Shown here: positions 1 through 8,373 of the stretch, piece by piece
Numbering within the stretch: the stretch's first letter is position 1
Layout: each line of letters begins with the position of its first letter
Origin: an uncultured Acetobacteraceae bacterium
Lineage (GTDB): Bacteria; Pseudomonadota; Alphaproteobacteria; Acetobacterales; Acetobacteraceae
DNA: 64,000 bases
Direction: 5' to 3'
Assembly: GCA_943912335.1 (NCBI GenBank)
Contig: CALTUD010000004.1
Span: 1 to 64,000, forward strand
Position numbers and translations under genes: made by a program
Notes under the pieces: model-generated
What the model was told of the DNA's origin: nothing
The model's input: the letters and a program-made list of their open reading frames with translations, nothing else
Databases searched by the model: none

Positions 1-758
1 TGGAACTGCACGAACTCCATGTCCTGGGTCGGGATGCCGGCGCGCATCGCCATGCCGCCGCCATCGCCGGTGCAGGTATGCGCGGAAGTGCAGCTCATAT
101 AGGCGCGGCCGTAGCCGCCGGTCGCCAGCACCACCTGGTTGGCGCGGAACCGGTGCATGGTGCCGTCTTCCAGACACCAGGCCATCACGCCGCGACACGC
201 GCCTTCCTCGTCCATGATCAGGTCGAGCGCGAAATATTCGACGAAGAACTCGGCGTTGTGCTTCAGGCTCTGCTGATAGAGCGTGTGCAGGATGGCATGG
301 CCGGTGCGGTCGGCCGCGGCGCAGGCGCGTGGCACGGGAGCCTTGCCGTAATCCGACATGTGGCCGCCGAACGGACGCTGGTAGATACGCCCGTCTTCCG
401 TGCGGGAGAACGGCACGCCGAAATGCTCCAGCTCCTGGATCGCCGGCACCGCTTCGCGACACATGTATTCGATCGCGTCCTGGTCGCCGAGCCAGTCCGA
501 CCCCTTCACGGTGTCGTACATGTGCCAGCGCCAGTTGTCCTCGGCCATGTTGCCGAGCGAGGCGCCGATGCCGCCCTGGGCGGCCACGGTGTGCGAGCGG
601 GTCGGGAACACCTTGGTGATGCAGGCGGTCTTGAAGCCCGCTGCCACCATGCCGAGCGTGGCGCGAAGACCGGACCCGCCGGCTCCGACCACCACCACGT
701 CATAGGCGTGGTCGATGATGGTGTAGGCGCCGGTGGAAGGCTGCGTGATCGCGTTCAT
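1..758 (-). CDS. sdhA: Succinate dehydrogenase flavoprotein subunit (N-terminal part)
   Basis: Catalytic FAD subunit of succinate dehydrogenase (complex II), which oxidises succinate to fumarate on the cytoplasmic face of the membrane. The ATG at 756-758 opens a frame that runs off the left edge, so about 252 residues are visible. They include the Rossmann FAD motif VVVGAGGSGLR, the flavinylation motif SHTVAAQGGI with its histidine, and the GGHMSDYG segment. It lies downstream of sdhC and sdhD in the same direction, the usual sdhCDA order. sdhB would be expected beyond the window. The family assignment is secure; only the C-terminus is unseen. Confidence 0.97.
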   Translation of the reverse strand, partial: MNAITQPSTGAYTIIDHAYDVVVVGAGGSGLRATLGMVAAGFKTACITKVFPTRSHTVAAQGGIGASLGNMAEDNWRWHMYDTVKGSDWLGDQDAIEYMCREAVPAIQELEHFGVPFSRTEDGRIYQRPFGGHMSDYGKAPVPRACAAADRTGHAILHTLYQQSLKHNAEFFVEYFALDLIMDEEGACRGVMAWCLEDGTMHRFRANQVVLATGGYGRAYMSCTSAHTCTGDGGGMAMRAGIPTQDMEFVQF

Positions 759-798
759 GATGTCCCGATCGGATCGAAGCGGATGGGAAGAAGCGGGT

Positions 799-1227
799 TC
801 AGGCGCCGGGGACGACCAGGGCAGGCGCCCAGAAAGCCATCTTCAGGATCGCCACCACCGCGAACAAAGCCAGGATCAGCGCCGCACCCTTGTTCAACAG
901 CGTCGACGCCAGATGCCACTTCTTGTCGTGCACGTAGTCGTCCAGAACCACCTGCAGCCCCAGCTGCATGTGGTGGAAGGTCAGCACCACCAGAGCCAGC
1001 AGCAGCACGGTGTTCACCGGCCGGCCGACCCAGTGCACCACCACGATCTGCGGCAGGCCGAGCAGGGTGATCAGCGACACCACGAACCAGAGGGTCAACG
1101 GGATCAGCGCGATCGCGGTGACGCGCTCGACCCACCAATGCTCGACGCCGGACTTGGCAGAACCCAGACCGCGCACGCGGCCGAGCTGCGAGCGCATGAT
1201 CTGATGCTGGAGCTTCGCGTTGGACAT
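799..1227 (-). CDS. sdhD: Succinate dehydrogenase membrane anchor subunit
   Basis: A 142-residue hydrophobic subunit that, with SdhC, anchors SdhAB and helps form the heme b and ubiquinone sites. Three membrane segments are visible at roughly residues 36-58, 72-95 and 113-137. The motif HMQLGLQVVLDDY (residues 86-98) matches the SdhD heme-ligand and quinone-site pattern H-x3-G...DY. The ATG at 1225-1227 was chosen because it lies just after the sdhC stop (1233), giving a 5-base gap. A longer in-frame reading would run through sdhC and is not credible. The sdhA start follows about 40 bases downstream. Confidence 0.95.
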   Translation of the reverse strand: MSNAKLQHQIMRSQLGRVRGLGSAKSGVEHWWVERVTAIALIPLTLWFVVSLITLLGLPQIVVVHWVGRPVNTVLLLALVVLTFHHMQLGLQVVLDDYVHDKKWHLASTLLNKGAALILALFAVVAILKMAFWAPALVVPGA

Positions 1228-1232
1228 GGCGA

Positions 1233-1715
1233 TCAGTTCCCGGCCGACGGAACGAGGGGCACGACGGCGATCACCGGCGCGGTGCTCCAGAAGCTCACAC
1301 CGATGGCGAACACCAGAACGGTCAGAACCAGCGTCACCGCCACCGTGATCGGGCCGAGCTTGTTGATCGTGCTCTTGTCGAAACCGTAGCCGGCATCCCA
1401 GCCGAGATGACGCAGACCGGCGACGAAATGATACACCAGCGCCAGCGTCCAGCCGAACATGGCCAGAAGACCGATCGGGCTGCCCACCACGTTCTGAACG
1501 GTCGCGAACGAGACCGGCCCCGTCGCCGCGGCCACCAGCCACCAGACCAGAAGCAGCGTGCCGACGGACGCCGCGACACCGGCGATCCGGTTCGCGATCG
1601 ACAGAAACATCGAAAGCTGGAAGCGATACACCTGAAGGTGCGGGGAAAGCGGACGGCGCACGAGCGTCCCGTCGCTGCGTTGCGCCACGAACAGCGCGTC
1701 ACGAACATCCTTCAT
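1233..1715 (-). CDS. sdhC: Succinate dehydrogenase cytochrome b556 subunit
   Basis: A 160-residue cytochrome b subunit and first gene of the visible sdhCDA operon. The signature RPLSPHLQVY (residues 21-30) and the motif HFVAGLRHLGWD (96-107) are both present; His96 is the expected axial heme ligand. Three transmembrane helices lie at roughly residues 45-65, 80-103 and 125-150. The ATG at 1713-1715 was preferred over a start 20 residues upstream because the family begins just before the SPHL motif. The promoter is expected in the 133 bases upstream (1716-1848), where I see no clear hexamers. Confidence 0.95.
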   Translation of the reverse strand: MKDVRDALFVAQRSDGTLVRRPLSPHLQVYRFQLSMFLSIANRIAGVAASVGTLLLVWWLVAAATGPVSFATVQNVVGSPIGLLAMFGWTLALVYHFVAGLRHLGWDAGYGFDKSTINKLGPITVAVTLVLTVLVFAIGVSFWSTAPVIAVVPLVPSAGN

Positions 1716-1848
1716 CGGACCGATGGTGACTTTCCTGATGCGGCTTCGGCAGATCCGTTGCCCGGCGATGTGCAACGGTCCTACGCCCGCCGTCGGACCC
1801 GGTCAACGCGGCGACTGTGCAGTGCACAATATTCACGGACAGGCTCTG

Positions 1849-2967
1849 TCACACAGCCGAATACAGCACCGTGGCAGGGTCGAACCGCACCGCATTCTCC
1901 TGCACCGCGCGCAGAAGCCACAGATCGGTTTGTTCCCGCAGCAGACCCATGCTTTCCGCGATCGGACCCGCCCCGAGACCGCCGCCGCGCAGCAGAACCA
2001 GCAGCCTTTCGAGAAACACCTCGAACAAGGGTGGACCGGCGAAGTCCGGCACGCGTTCCGGCAACTCCCGCGGCGTGCCCGACACCAAACGCAGATGTGG
2101 TGTGCGCGTGGCGCGAAGCCGTTCCGTTTCGCCTCCGAACGCCGCCTGCGCTTCCGCGAAGCCGGCGATGTCCGGCATGCCCGCCCCATGCATCAAGGCA
2201 CGCGCTTCCCGGCTCGGCTTGGGCGCCAACAGAACCGAGGCCCTTACGCCGTCCGGCGGCACCGGTCGCGCCCCCGCACGAAGCAGGAGTTCGGCATCCC
2301 CCGCCATGCCGGCCAGCCAGACCGGCTGCCGGTCACTGGCGATCAGCGCGACGATCCCGGCCCAGCAGGAATCGCCCCGCCGCACCCCATCGATCACCAC
2401 GGCGTCGGCCAAAGCCCAGGCGGTCTCGTTCAGCGCGTCGCCGTTCCCGACGGCGGCACCAGGTGGAGACAGCAGCAGTTCGGTCGGTGGCGATCCTTCC
2501 GGCGCGATCACGATCCGCGCGCCGTCCACCAGGATCGACGCCGCACCCGGCAGCGCGACAACCGGCTCCGTCGCGGCGCTGCCCCGAACCCGTGCGACGC
2601 CACCCCGCCCGCATGGCTCGGTCGCACCCTTGCCCCACAGCAGCGCCGGCGTCTCCGGTCCCAGCCGCCGGCGAAGCCGCCGGGGGAAACCCGGATCTGC
2701 CTGCCCCAGAAGCCACCACCCGGCGTCCCGCCAGTCCGGCAGCATCGTCTCGATCCAGTCTGCGCGCGCCGAGATCTGGGCCCGTTCTGCCGACGTGAGC
2801 GGATCCTGCGGCTCGTCCGGCGCCATCTTGCGTCCGAGGAATCGCGTCACGCGCGCCCACGCCTCCGCCGGAAGAGCGTCCGGCGCATCCACGCCAAGCG
2901 ATACGGCGAACAGCAAGGCCAGCCATGTCGCACGCGACAGCCCGGCGCGCGGCGCGAATATGCTCAC
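1849..2967 (-). CDS. Uncharacterised protein with weak DprA-like pattern
   Basis: A 372-residue protein I do not recognise with certainty. Around residues 85-110 the string DPGFPRRLRRRLGPETPALL resembles the DprA/Smf pattern in which a residue to be processed precedes 'YP..L...PPVL'. Near residues 190-230, ADAVVIDGVRRGDSCWAGIV followed by a 'PVWLAG' strand resembles the end of a Rossmann fold as in DprA. The classical SGxARGxD signature of DprA is absent, so any relation is distant. Its ATG overlaps the stop of the upstream small gene by four bases (ATGA, 2964-2967), so it is translationally coupled to it and probably co-transcribed with asd. The function is unknown. Confidence 0.6.
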   Translation of the reverse strand: MSIFAPRAGLSRATWLALLFAVSLGVDAPDALPAEAWARVTRFLGRKMAPDEPQDPLTSAERAQISARADWIETMLPDWRDAGWWLLGQADPGFPRRLRRRLGPETPALLWGKGATEPCGRGGVARVRGSAATEPVVALPGAASILVDGARIVIAPEGSPPTELLLSPPGAAVGNGDALNETAWALADAVVIDGVRRGDSCWAGIVALIASDRQPVWLAGMAGDAELLLRAGARPVPPDGVRASVLLAPKPSREARALMHGAGMPDIAGFAEAQAAFGGETERLRATRTPHLRLVSGTPRELPERVPDFAGPPLFEVFLERLLVLLRGGGLGAGPIAESMGLLREQTDLWLLRAVQENAVRFDPATVLYSAV

Positions 2968-3356
2968 GGCGCGCCGCCGTCCGTACGCTCCCCGGGAAGG
3001 ACGGGCGGCGGCACCGGAACCAGCGGCACGGCCTGCATCGGCGGAGCAGGGAACGGCGGCAGGGCAACCGGCGAAGGCGCCTTGGCCGCGGCGACCACAT
3101 CCACGCCCACCACGACCGGCCCGGTGGACACGGGCGCCGCATGGTGATGCCCGAGCGAATGCGCCCAGGCCGGCATGGTCGCGATCGCGATATGCCGCAG
3201 CATCAGATACAGCCCGATCTGGGCGCCGATCGCGACCGCCACCCCGGTGACCCGCGGCCAGAGCGGACGCGGCGGGCGGGCCGGCTCGGCACCCGGCCGC
3301 CAGACGTAGTGGTCCTCCGCCGGCGGCGGGGACCGCAGGAAGGGAAGCCTGATCAG
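2964..3356 (-). CDS. Small single-pass membrane protein, proline-rich tail (putative CTG start)
   Basis: A 130-residue product with one membrane helix at about residues 34-55 (VTGVAVAIGAQIGLYLML), a histidine-containing segment SLGHHHA and a proline- and alanine-rich C-terminus. No ATG, GTG or TTG start is available close to the asd stop. A CTG at 3354-3356 overlaps the asd TGA (3353-3355) as CTGA, mirroring the ATGA junction at its other end, so I chose it. The only longer reading starts inside asd. The topology suggests a periplasmic C-terminus. I know no function. The start codon is inferred, not shown. Confidence 0.55.
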   Translation of the reverse strand: MIRLPFLRSPPPAEDHYVWRPGAEPARPPRPLWPRVTGVAVAIGAQIGLYLMLRHIAIATMPAWAHSLGHHHAAPVSTGPVVVGVDVVAAAKAPSPVALPPFPAPPMQAVPLVPVPPPVLPGERTDGGAP

Positions 3357-4384
3357 CTGGCGTTCGCCGGCAGGAGGTCGAGCGCGATCATCGCTTCGGC
3401 GATCTGCACCGCGTTCAACGCCGCGCCCTTGCGCAGATTGTCCGACACGCACCAGAAGGCGAGGCCGTTCGGCACGGTCGGATCGATCCTCAAACGGCTC
3501 ACGTAGCTGGCATCCTCACCCACGCATTCGATCGGCGTGACGTAGCCGCCATCCTCGCGCTTGTCATGCAGAACGACGCCATCCGCCTCGCGCAGGGCAG
3601 CCCGGGCACGTTCTAGATCCACCTTCTCCTCGAACTCCACCACCACGCTCTCGGAATGGCCCACGAACACCGGCACACGCACGCAGGTCGCGAACACGGC
3701 GATGTCGGAGCCCATGATCTTGCGCGTTTCCACCGCCATCTTCCACTCTTCCTTGGTGGAGCCATCCTCCATGAAGCGGTCGATATGCGGGATCAGGTTG
3801 AAGGCGATTTGCTTGCTGAACTGCTCCACCGTCGGCGGATCGCCCACGAACGACCCCTTCGACTGCGCGAACAGCTCGTCCATGCCTTCCTTGCCGGCGC
3901 CGGACACCGCCTGATAGGTCGACACCACCACGCGCTTGATGGTGAACAGCTCGTGCAACGGCTGCAACGCCACCACCATCTGGATGGTGGAGCAGTTCGG
4001 ATTGGCGATGATCCGGCGGCGGCCCAGCTTCTTCAGCGCGTTGGCATTCACCTCGGGCACCACCAGCGGGACGTCCGGCTCCATGCGGAACTGCGAGGTG
4101 TTGTCGATCACCACGCAGCCCGCCGCCGCCGCGCGCGGCGCATGCACCGCCGACACGGACGCGCCGGGGCTGAACAGGCCGATATCCCAGCCGGTGAAGT
4201 CGAACGTTTCGAGGTTCTGCACCTTCAGAACGCGCTTGTCGCCGAACGAGATCTCCTGGCCCACGGAGCGGGGGGAGGCGAGGGCGGCGATCTGGTCCAC
4301 GGGGAAATCGCGCTCGGCGAGAATCTTCAGAATCTCGCGTCCGACCGCTCCGGTGGCTCCTGCAACGGCGACGCGATAACCCAT
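3353..4384 (-). CDS. asd: Aspartate-semialdehyde dehydrogenase
   Basis: A 343-residue NADPH-dependent enzyme that reduces aspartyl phosphate to aspartate semialdehyde, the branch point to lysine/diaminopimelate, threonine and methionine. The N-terminal motif VAVAGATGAVGREIL binds the cofactor. The catalytic cysteine is Cys131 in ANPNCST. The later GHSESV motif carries the substrate-site histidine. The ATG at 4382-4384 places the nucleotide motif at the usual position; an upstream ATG would add nine residues. It heads a three-gene run with overlapping junctions to the two genes downstream. The 262 bases to the divergent GH15 gene must hold both promoters. Confidence 0.97.
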   Translation of the reverse strand: MGYRVAVAGATGAVGREILKILAERDFPVDQIAALASPRSVGQEISFGDKRVLKVQNLETFDFTGWDIGLFSPGASVSAVHAPRAAAAGCVVIDNTSQFRMEPDVPLVVPEVNANALKKLGRRRIIANPNCSTIQMVVALQPLHELFTIKRVVVSTYQAVSGAGKEGMDELFAQSKGSFVGDPPTVEQFSKQIAFNLIPHIDRFMEDGSTKEEWKMAVETRKIMGSDIAVFATCVRVPVFVGHSESVVVEFEEKVDLERARAALREADGVVLHDKREDGGYVTPIECVGEDASYVSRLRIDPTVPNGLAFWCVSDNLRKGAALNAVQIAEAMIALDLLPANAS

Positions 4385-4646
4385 GGCTTCATCCTCGGCA
4401 TGAACCAGCATGCCGTTCAGATACGGGTCCGCATGCCGGCGGAAAAGGGTGGAACCATTCTGCTACCCTCGCACTGGCCTTTTGCGCAACAACCGGAACG
4501 ACAACCCTGCTCCCCACGCATGCTCCGTGTCGCAGACTCGGCTTCGCCCCTAGCATCCATGCTCTGGAAGAAAAGCCGTTCTCCTCACCGGGAACGCGGT
4601 CCGCCTGCCGGGCGTTCGTAACGGCAGCAACGGGATGGAGCGTGAC

Positions 4647-6842
4647 ATGGCGGACGCGCCTGGAGAACCTGGGCAACCGCCGCGCTGGCTGCCGATCGGC
4701 AAGGACGGCGTCGGACGCGCGCTCAGCACCGACGCCCGGGTCTGGTTCACCATCGGCAACGGCATCCTCAACGAGATCGCCTATCCTCGAATCGAACAAA
4801 CCGCCGTCCGCGATTTCGGCCTGATCCTCACCGACGGCGAGGATTTCTTCGCCGAGGAACGGCGCGACTGCACGGCCGACGTCGCCGCTGTCGAGCCCGG
4901 CATTCCGTCCTTCGAGGTCGACAGCACCCATTCCGAAGGCCGCTTCTCGCTTCGCAAACGAATCGTTGCCGATCCGCACCGCCCCGCCATCCTCCAGCAC
5001 GTGCAGATCATCGACCATGGCGGCGATACCGCCCCGCCGCTCCGGGTCCATGCCCTGCTGGCGCCGCATCTGGTCAACAATAACGGCATGGGCAGTGCCT
5101 GGATCGGCGAATACAAGGGCGTACCCATGCTGTTCGCGGAAGCGCAGGGCTCCGCCGTCGCGCTGGCCGCCGATTGCGGCTGGCGCGCGCGGTCCGCGGG
5201 CTATGCCGGCATCAGCGATGGCTGGCAGGATCTGTCCCGCCACCGCCGCATGGAATGGCAATACGACCGCGCCTTCAACGGCAACGTCGCCCTCACCGGC
5301 GAACTCGATTGCGTGCCCGGCGAAGACTTCGTGGTCGCCCTCGGTTTCGGACGCATCTGGACCGAAGCCGCCATGCGCGCGCGCGCCGCCCTCGATGGCG
5401 GCTTCGACGCCATCGCTCACGACTACGCCGAGCAATGGCGCCGCTTCCAGCACGCGATGATGCCGCTCGGCGCGCAGGTCGGCGGCGCAGGCTCCATCAC
5501 CGACCGCCTTTACCGCACCAGCCTTGCCGCCATCCGTACGCATGAATGCCCGTCCGTGCCCGGCGCGCGCATCACCAGCCTCGGCGTGCCCTGGGCGGCG
5601 CTGCAGAACGACGGGTATCCCGCCGCGTGTCACCTCGTGCGAGCCCGCGACGTCGTTTCCGGCGCAGGCGCCCTGCTGGCGGCCGGATCGGCGGTCCCGG
5701 TCCGAGAGGCCCTCGACTATCTCCGCTCCGTGCAGGAAGCGGACGGTCACTGGCCGCAGAATTTCTGGCTCGATGGCATGCCCGCATGGCAGGGCCTCCA
5801 ACTCGACGAAACCGCGCAGCCCGTGCTTCTGGCCGATCTGGCGCTCCGTCGCGGCATTCTCGACCCCGCCGCCCTTCGCGGCTTCTGGCCGATGGTGCGC
5901 GATGCCGCGCTGTTCCTGGCCAGGCACGATCCGCAGGACGGGCAGGACCGCTGGGGACGCTCGGACGGTTCGGCCATCCACACGGCGGGCGCCCGTCTCG
6001 CCGCCATGCTGATCGCGGCGGAATGGGCCGGCCGCGTCGGCGAAGACCGTCTGCAACACCATCTTCTCGACTGCGCCGACGCGGCACGCGAAGCGCTGAT
6101 CCAGCAGGTGGACGAGCACGACCCGGAAGATCCGGAAACCGACATGGTCTCCCTGGTCCGTCTCGGCGTCCTGCCCCCCGACGATCCGCGCCTGCTGCGC
6201 GCCATCGGAGCGATCGACGCCCATCTGCGCACCGAAATCCTCGGCGTTCCGGGTTGGCAGCGCAGCGGCCGCTCCGCCCGCCCCACGCGTCCGGTGCTGA
6301 CCATCGAACGCGCCCTCCTGGCCGTCGCTTCAGGCCGACTCGACGAGGCGCGCACCCTGCTCGCCGCCGTGGAAACCGTCGCCGGCGCCGGCGGCCTCCT
6401 TCCGGAACGCGTGGACGATCCCGAGAAGCGCGGCGGCGTGGTGATGCCGCATCTGTGGACCCACGCCGAACACGTCAAACTCATTCGCGCCATCGCCGAC
6501 GGCGCCCTGTTCGATCAACCGCCGCAGGCCGCCCTCCGCTACGGCGCAGGCGCCGTCCCGGCCTCCAGAATCCTCCGCTGGCGCCCGGAAAACCCCGTCA
6601 ACACCGTTCCGCACGGCAAGCGCCTGCGCATCGAACTGCCCACAGCCGCCGAACTGCACTGGAGCAGCGACGACTGGGCCAGCGTGCGCAACACGCCCAC
6701 GGAAACGCTGGCCCCCGGCCTCGCCGTCGCCGAACTGCCGATCGAGACAGTCCCCTCCGGCAGCCGCGTGACCTTCACATGGCGTGATCGCGACGGAGAG
6801 ATCTGGCACGGCATCGACCACGCGATCGATATCGTTTCCTGA
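4647..6842 (+). CDS. GH15 family glucosidase (glucan 1,4-alpha-glucosidase/glucodextranase type)
   Basis: A 731-residue glycoside hydrolase of family 15, expected to release glucose from the ends of alpha-glucans by an inverting mechanism. Residues 1 to about 265 form the N-terminal beta-sandwich typical of bacterial members, and the rest the (alpha/alpha)6 barrel. The general-acid glutamate is likely Glu388 in GLQLDETAQP and the second catalytic glutamate Glu608 in LWTHAEHVKL. No signal peptide is seen, so it is probably cytoplasmic. The ATG at 4647 is preferred over 4635 because GGAG lies six bases before it. The usual 'HLVWPRD' segment reads HLVRARD here, so substrate preference is uncertain. 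Confidence 0.88.
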   Translation: MADAPGEPGQPPRWLPIGKDGVGRALSTDARVWFTIGNGILNEIAYPRIEQTAVRDFGLILTDGEDFFAEERRDCTADVAAVEPGIPSFEVDSTHSEGRFSLRKRIVADPHRPAILQHVQIIDHGGDTAPPLRVHALLAPHLVNNNGMGSAWIGEYKGVPMLFAEAQGSAVALAADCGWRARSAGYAGISDGWQDLSRHRRMEWQYDRAFNGNVALTGELDCVPGEDFVVALGFGRIWTEAAMRARAALDGGFDAIAHDYAEQWRRFQHAMMPLGAQVGGAGSITDRLYRTSLAAIRTHECPSVPGARITSLGVPWAALQNDGYPAACHLVRARDVVSGAGALLAAGSAVPVREALDYLRSVQEADGHWPQNFWLDGMPAWQGLQLDETAQPVLLADLALRRGILDPAALRGFWPMVRDAALFLARHDPQDGQDRWGRSDGSAIHTAGARLAAMLIAAEWAGRVGEDRLQHHLLDCADAAREALIQQVDEHDPEDPETDMVSLVRLGVLPPDDPRLLRAIGAIDAHLRTEILGVPGWQRSGRSARPTRPVLTIERALLAVASGRLDEARTLLAAVETVAGAGGLLPERVDDPEKRGGVVMPHLWTHAEHVKLIRAIADGALFDQPPQAALRYGAGAVPASRILRWRPENPVNTVPHGKRLRIELPTAAELHWSSDDWASVRNTPTETLAPGLAVAELPIETVPSGSRVTFTWRDRDGEIWHGIDHAIDIVS

Positions 6843-6880
6843 ACGATCCGCCGAATGACACGACGTCGCGAGACGCCTCG

Positions 6881-7063
6881 TCAGTCGCCCGCCGGTCCGG
6901 CCGCCTCGCCGCTCACCGGCCGCACATAGATCCACCCTTCTTCCGCATGCTGCGCGTCGCTCAGATAGCGTGAATCGTCGCTCCACCCGCCGGGCAGACG
7001 CACGAAGACCTGGGACAGCCCGGAGCGGACGAACACGTGCCGTGTCGAGAGGAGATAGCTCAT
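6881..7063 (-). CDS. Small hypothetical protein (60 aa)
   Basis: A 60-residue reading frame with a protein-like composition (aromatic and charged residues well spread, little arginine skew), unlike the shadow frames nearby. It begins MSYLLSTRHVFVRSGL and contains GWIYVRPVSG. It lies 70 bases downstream of another small minus-strand gene and could be co-transcribed. No clear Shine-Dalgarno sequence precedes the ATG at 7061-7063. The function is unknown. Confidence 0.42.
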   Translation of the reverse strand: MSYLLSTRHVFVRSGLSQVFVRLPGGWSDDSRYLSDAQHAEEGWIYVRPVSGEAAGPAGD

Positions 7064-7133
7064 CCGTGCTGCATAGCAGGCGCTCCGCCCGAAACGGACG
7101 CCGTGGCGGAAGAAGAGCCATGCGTCCGCTTGC

Positions 7134-7409
7134 TCAGTCTTGCTCGATCAGCGCCGCCAACCGAGCGTCCCGGATCGCGAAGATGTCGAGCACACCCACG
7201 GCCCGCAGCGCCGGACCGGCCCGCACCATCTCGCCGGTCAAGGCATCGCGTTCGTTCTCCGGCGTGTGCGGATCGAGCCAGCGCCGTGCATTCTGAACGA
7301 ACGCCGCGACGGTGCCCTTGCGCAGAGCGACGCCGCCGAGCGTCACATGCTCGACCCCCGCAGGCAGAACGTCTTCGGGTCTGGTGATCCACGTTTCGTC
7401 GTTCGGCAC
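7134..7409 (-). CDS. Hypothetical protein (91 aa, GTG start)
   Basis: A 91-residue soluble protein beginning with PNDETWITRPEDVLPAG. The GTG at 7407-7409 is chosen because AAGGGA sits six bases upstream (minus strand) and because a longer frame would overlap the divergent AraC gene. The sequence has an even, native-looking composition with a C-terminal segment VGVLDIFAIRDARLAALIEQD split by conserved-looking hydrophobics. I do not recognise the family. It is divergent from the AraC-type regulator at 7519, which may control it from the 109-base gap between them. Confidence 0.6.
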   Translation of the reverse strand: MPNDETWITRPEDVLPAGVEHVTLGGVALRKGTVAAFVQNARRWLDPHTPENERDALTGEMVRAGPALRAVGVLDIFAIRDARLAALIEQD

Positions 7410-7518
7410 GAACGGTCCCTTTCCATGATGACCCACCTCGTCTACGCCTCCGAACGCTGCCCTCGCGTCCGCCTTTCTGCCAAAACACCCGCCGAACGTG
7501 CCAAACGATCGCTCCGCC

Positions 7519-8334
7519 ATGCCCGACCCCCTGCTCGATCTCGGCACGATCCGGGCCGATCGCTGGCTCCGCGCCGTCCTGCGCGTCCAGCGCGATGCGC
7601 GCGACACCACCACCCACGCGCACCCACAGGGACAGCTTCTCGGCAGCCTCGACGGCGCCTTGTCCGTCGTTACGCCGGCCGGTCGATGGATCGTCCCGCG
7701 GGCGCACGCCGTCTGGGTTCCGCCTGACGTCCCGCACGCGCTCCGCTCGCACGGCTCGTTCGCGGGTTGGAGCGTCCATATCGATGGATCGCGCTGCACC
7801 ACCGTTCCGGCCACGCCACGCACGCTGCGCGCCGAGCCCCTTCTCGTCGAACTCGTGCGCCGCGCGGCAGGATGGACCGATCAGCCCTGGACCGCGGCGT
7901 ACCGGCGCATGGCGACCGTCCTGCTTGATGAGATCGCCGCCGCTCCCCTTACTCCTCTCGGCCTCGCAGAACCGTCCGACCCGAACGCCGCCCGCGTCGC
8001 CAACGCCATCCTCGCCGATCTGGCCGATCCACGCCCCGTCGAGGCCTGGGCACGCTGGGCCGGAACCACACCCCGCACCCTCGCGCGTCGCTTCCGCACC
8101 GAAACCGGTCTCGGCCTCGCCGAATGGCGCCAGCGCGCTCGCGTTCTGCACGCCATCGCGCAACTGGCCGAAGGCGTGCCCGTCACGACGGTCGCCCTCG
8201 ACCACGGCTATGCGAATTCGGGCGCCTTCATCGCCATGTTCCAGCGTGCCACGGGCCATACACCGGGACGCTACCGGCGCGATGCGGAGCCCAACGATGT
8301 AGCCTCGCCTAATGACGTCGCTTCGAGGTGCTGA
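7519..8334 (+). CDS. AraC-family transcriptional regulator
   Basis: A 271-residue regulator. The N-terminal half is a cupin-like sensor (THAHPQGQLLGSLDGALSV and AVWVPPDVPHALRSHG) that in this family often binds a small ligand through histidines. The C-terminal 100 residues form two helix-turn-helix units: WARWAGTTPRTLARRFRTET, then ALDHGYANSGAFIAMFQRAT, ending in the usual GxTPGRYR. The ATG at 7519 (MPDPLLD) is preferred over 7498 because it begins nearer the sensor domain. It is divergent from the small gene at 7134-7409. Target genes and ligand cannot be told from the sequence. Confidence 0.88.
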   Translation: MPDPLLDLGTIRADRWLRAVLRVQRDARDTTTHAHPQGQLLGSLDGALSVVTPAGRWIVPRAHAVWVPPDVPHALRSHGSFAGWSVHIDGSRCTTVPATPRTLRAEPLLVELVRRAAGWTDQPWTAAYRRMATVLLDEIAAAPLTPLGLAEPSDPNAARVANAILADLADPRPVEAWARWAGTTPRTLARRFRTETGLGLAEWRQRARVLHAIAQLAEGVPVTTVALDHGYANSGAFIAMFQRATGHTPGRYRRDAEPNDVASPNDVASRC

Positions 8335-8373
8335 GTGACCGCGCGCCGGCCATCAAGGTCTTCGCTCCGCTCG

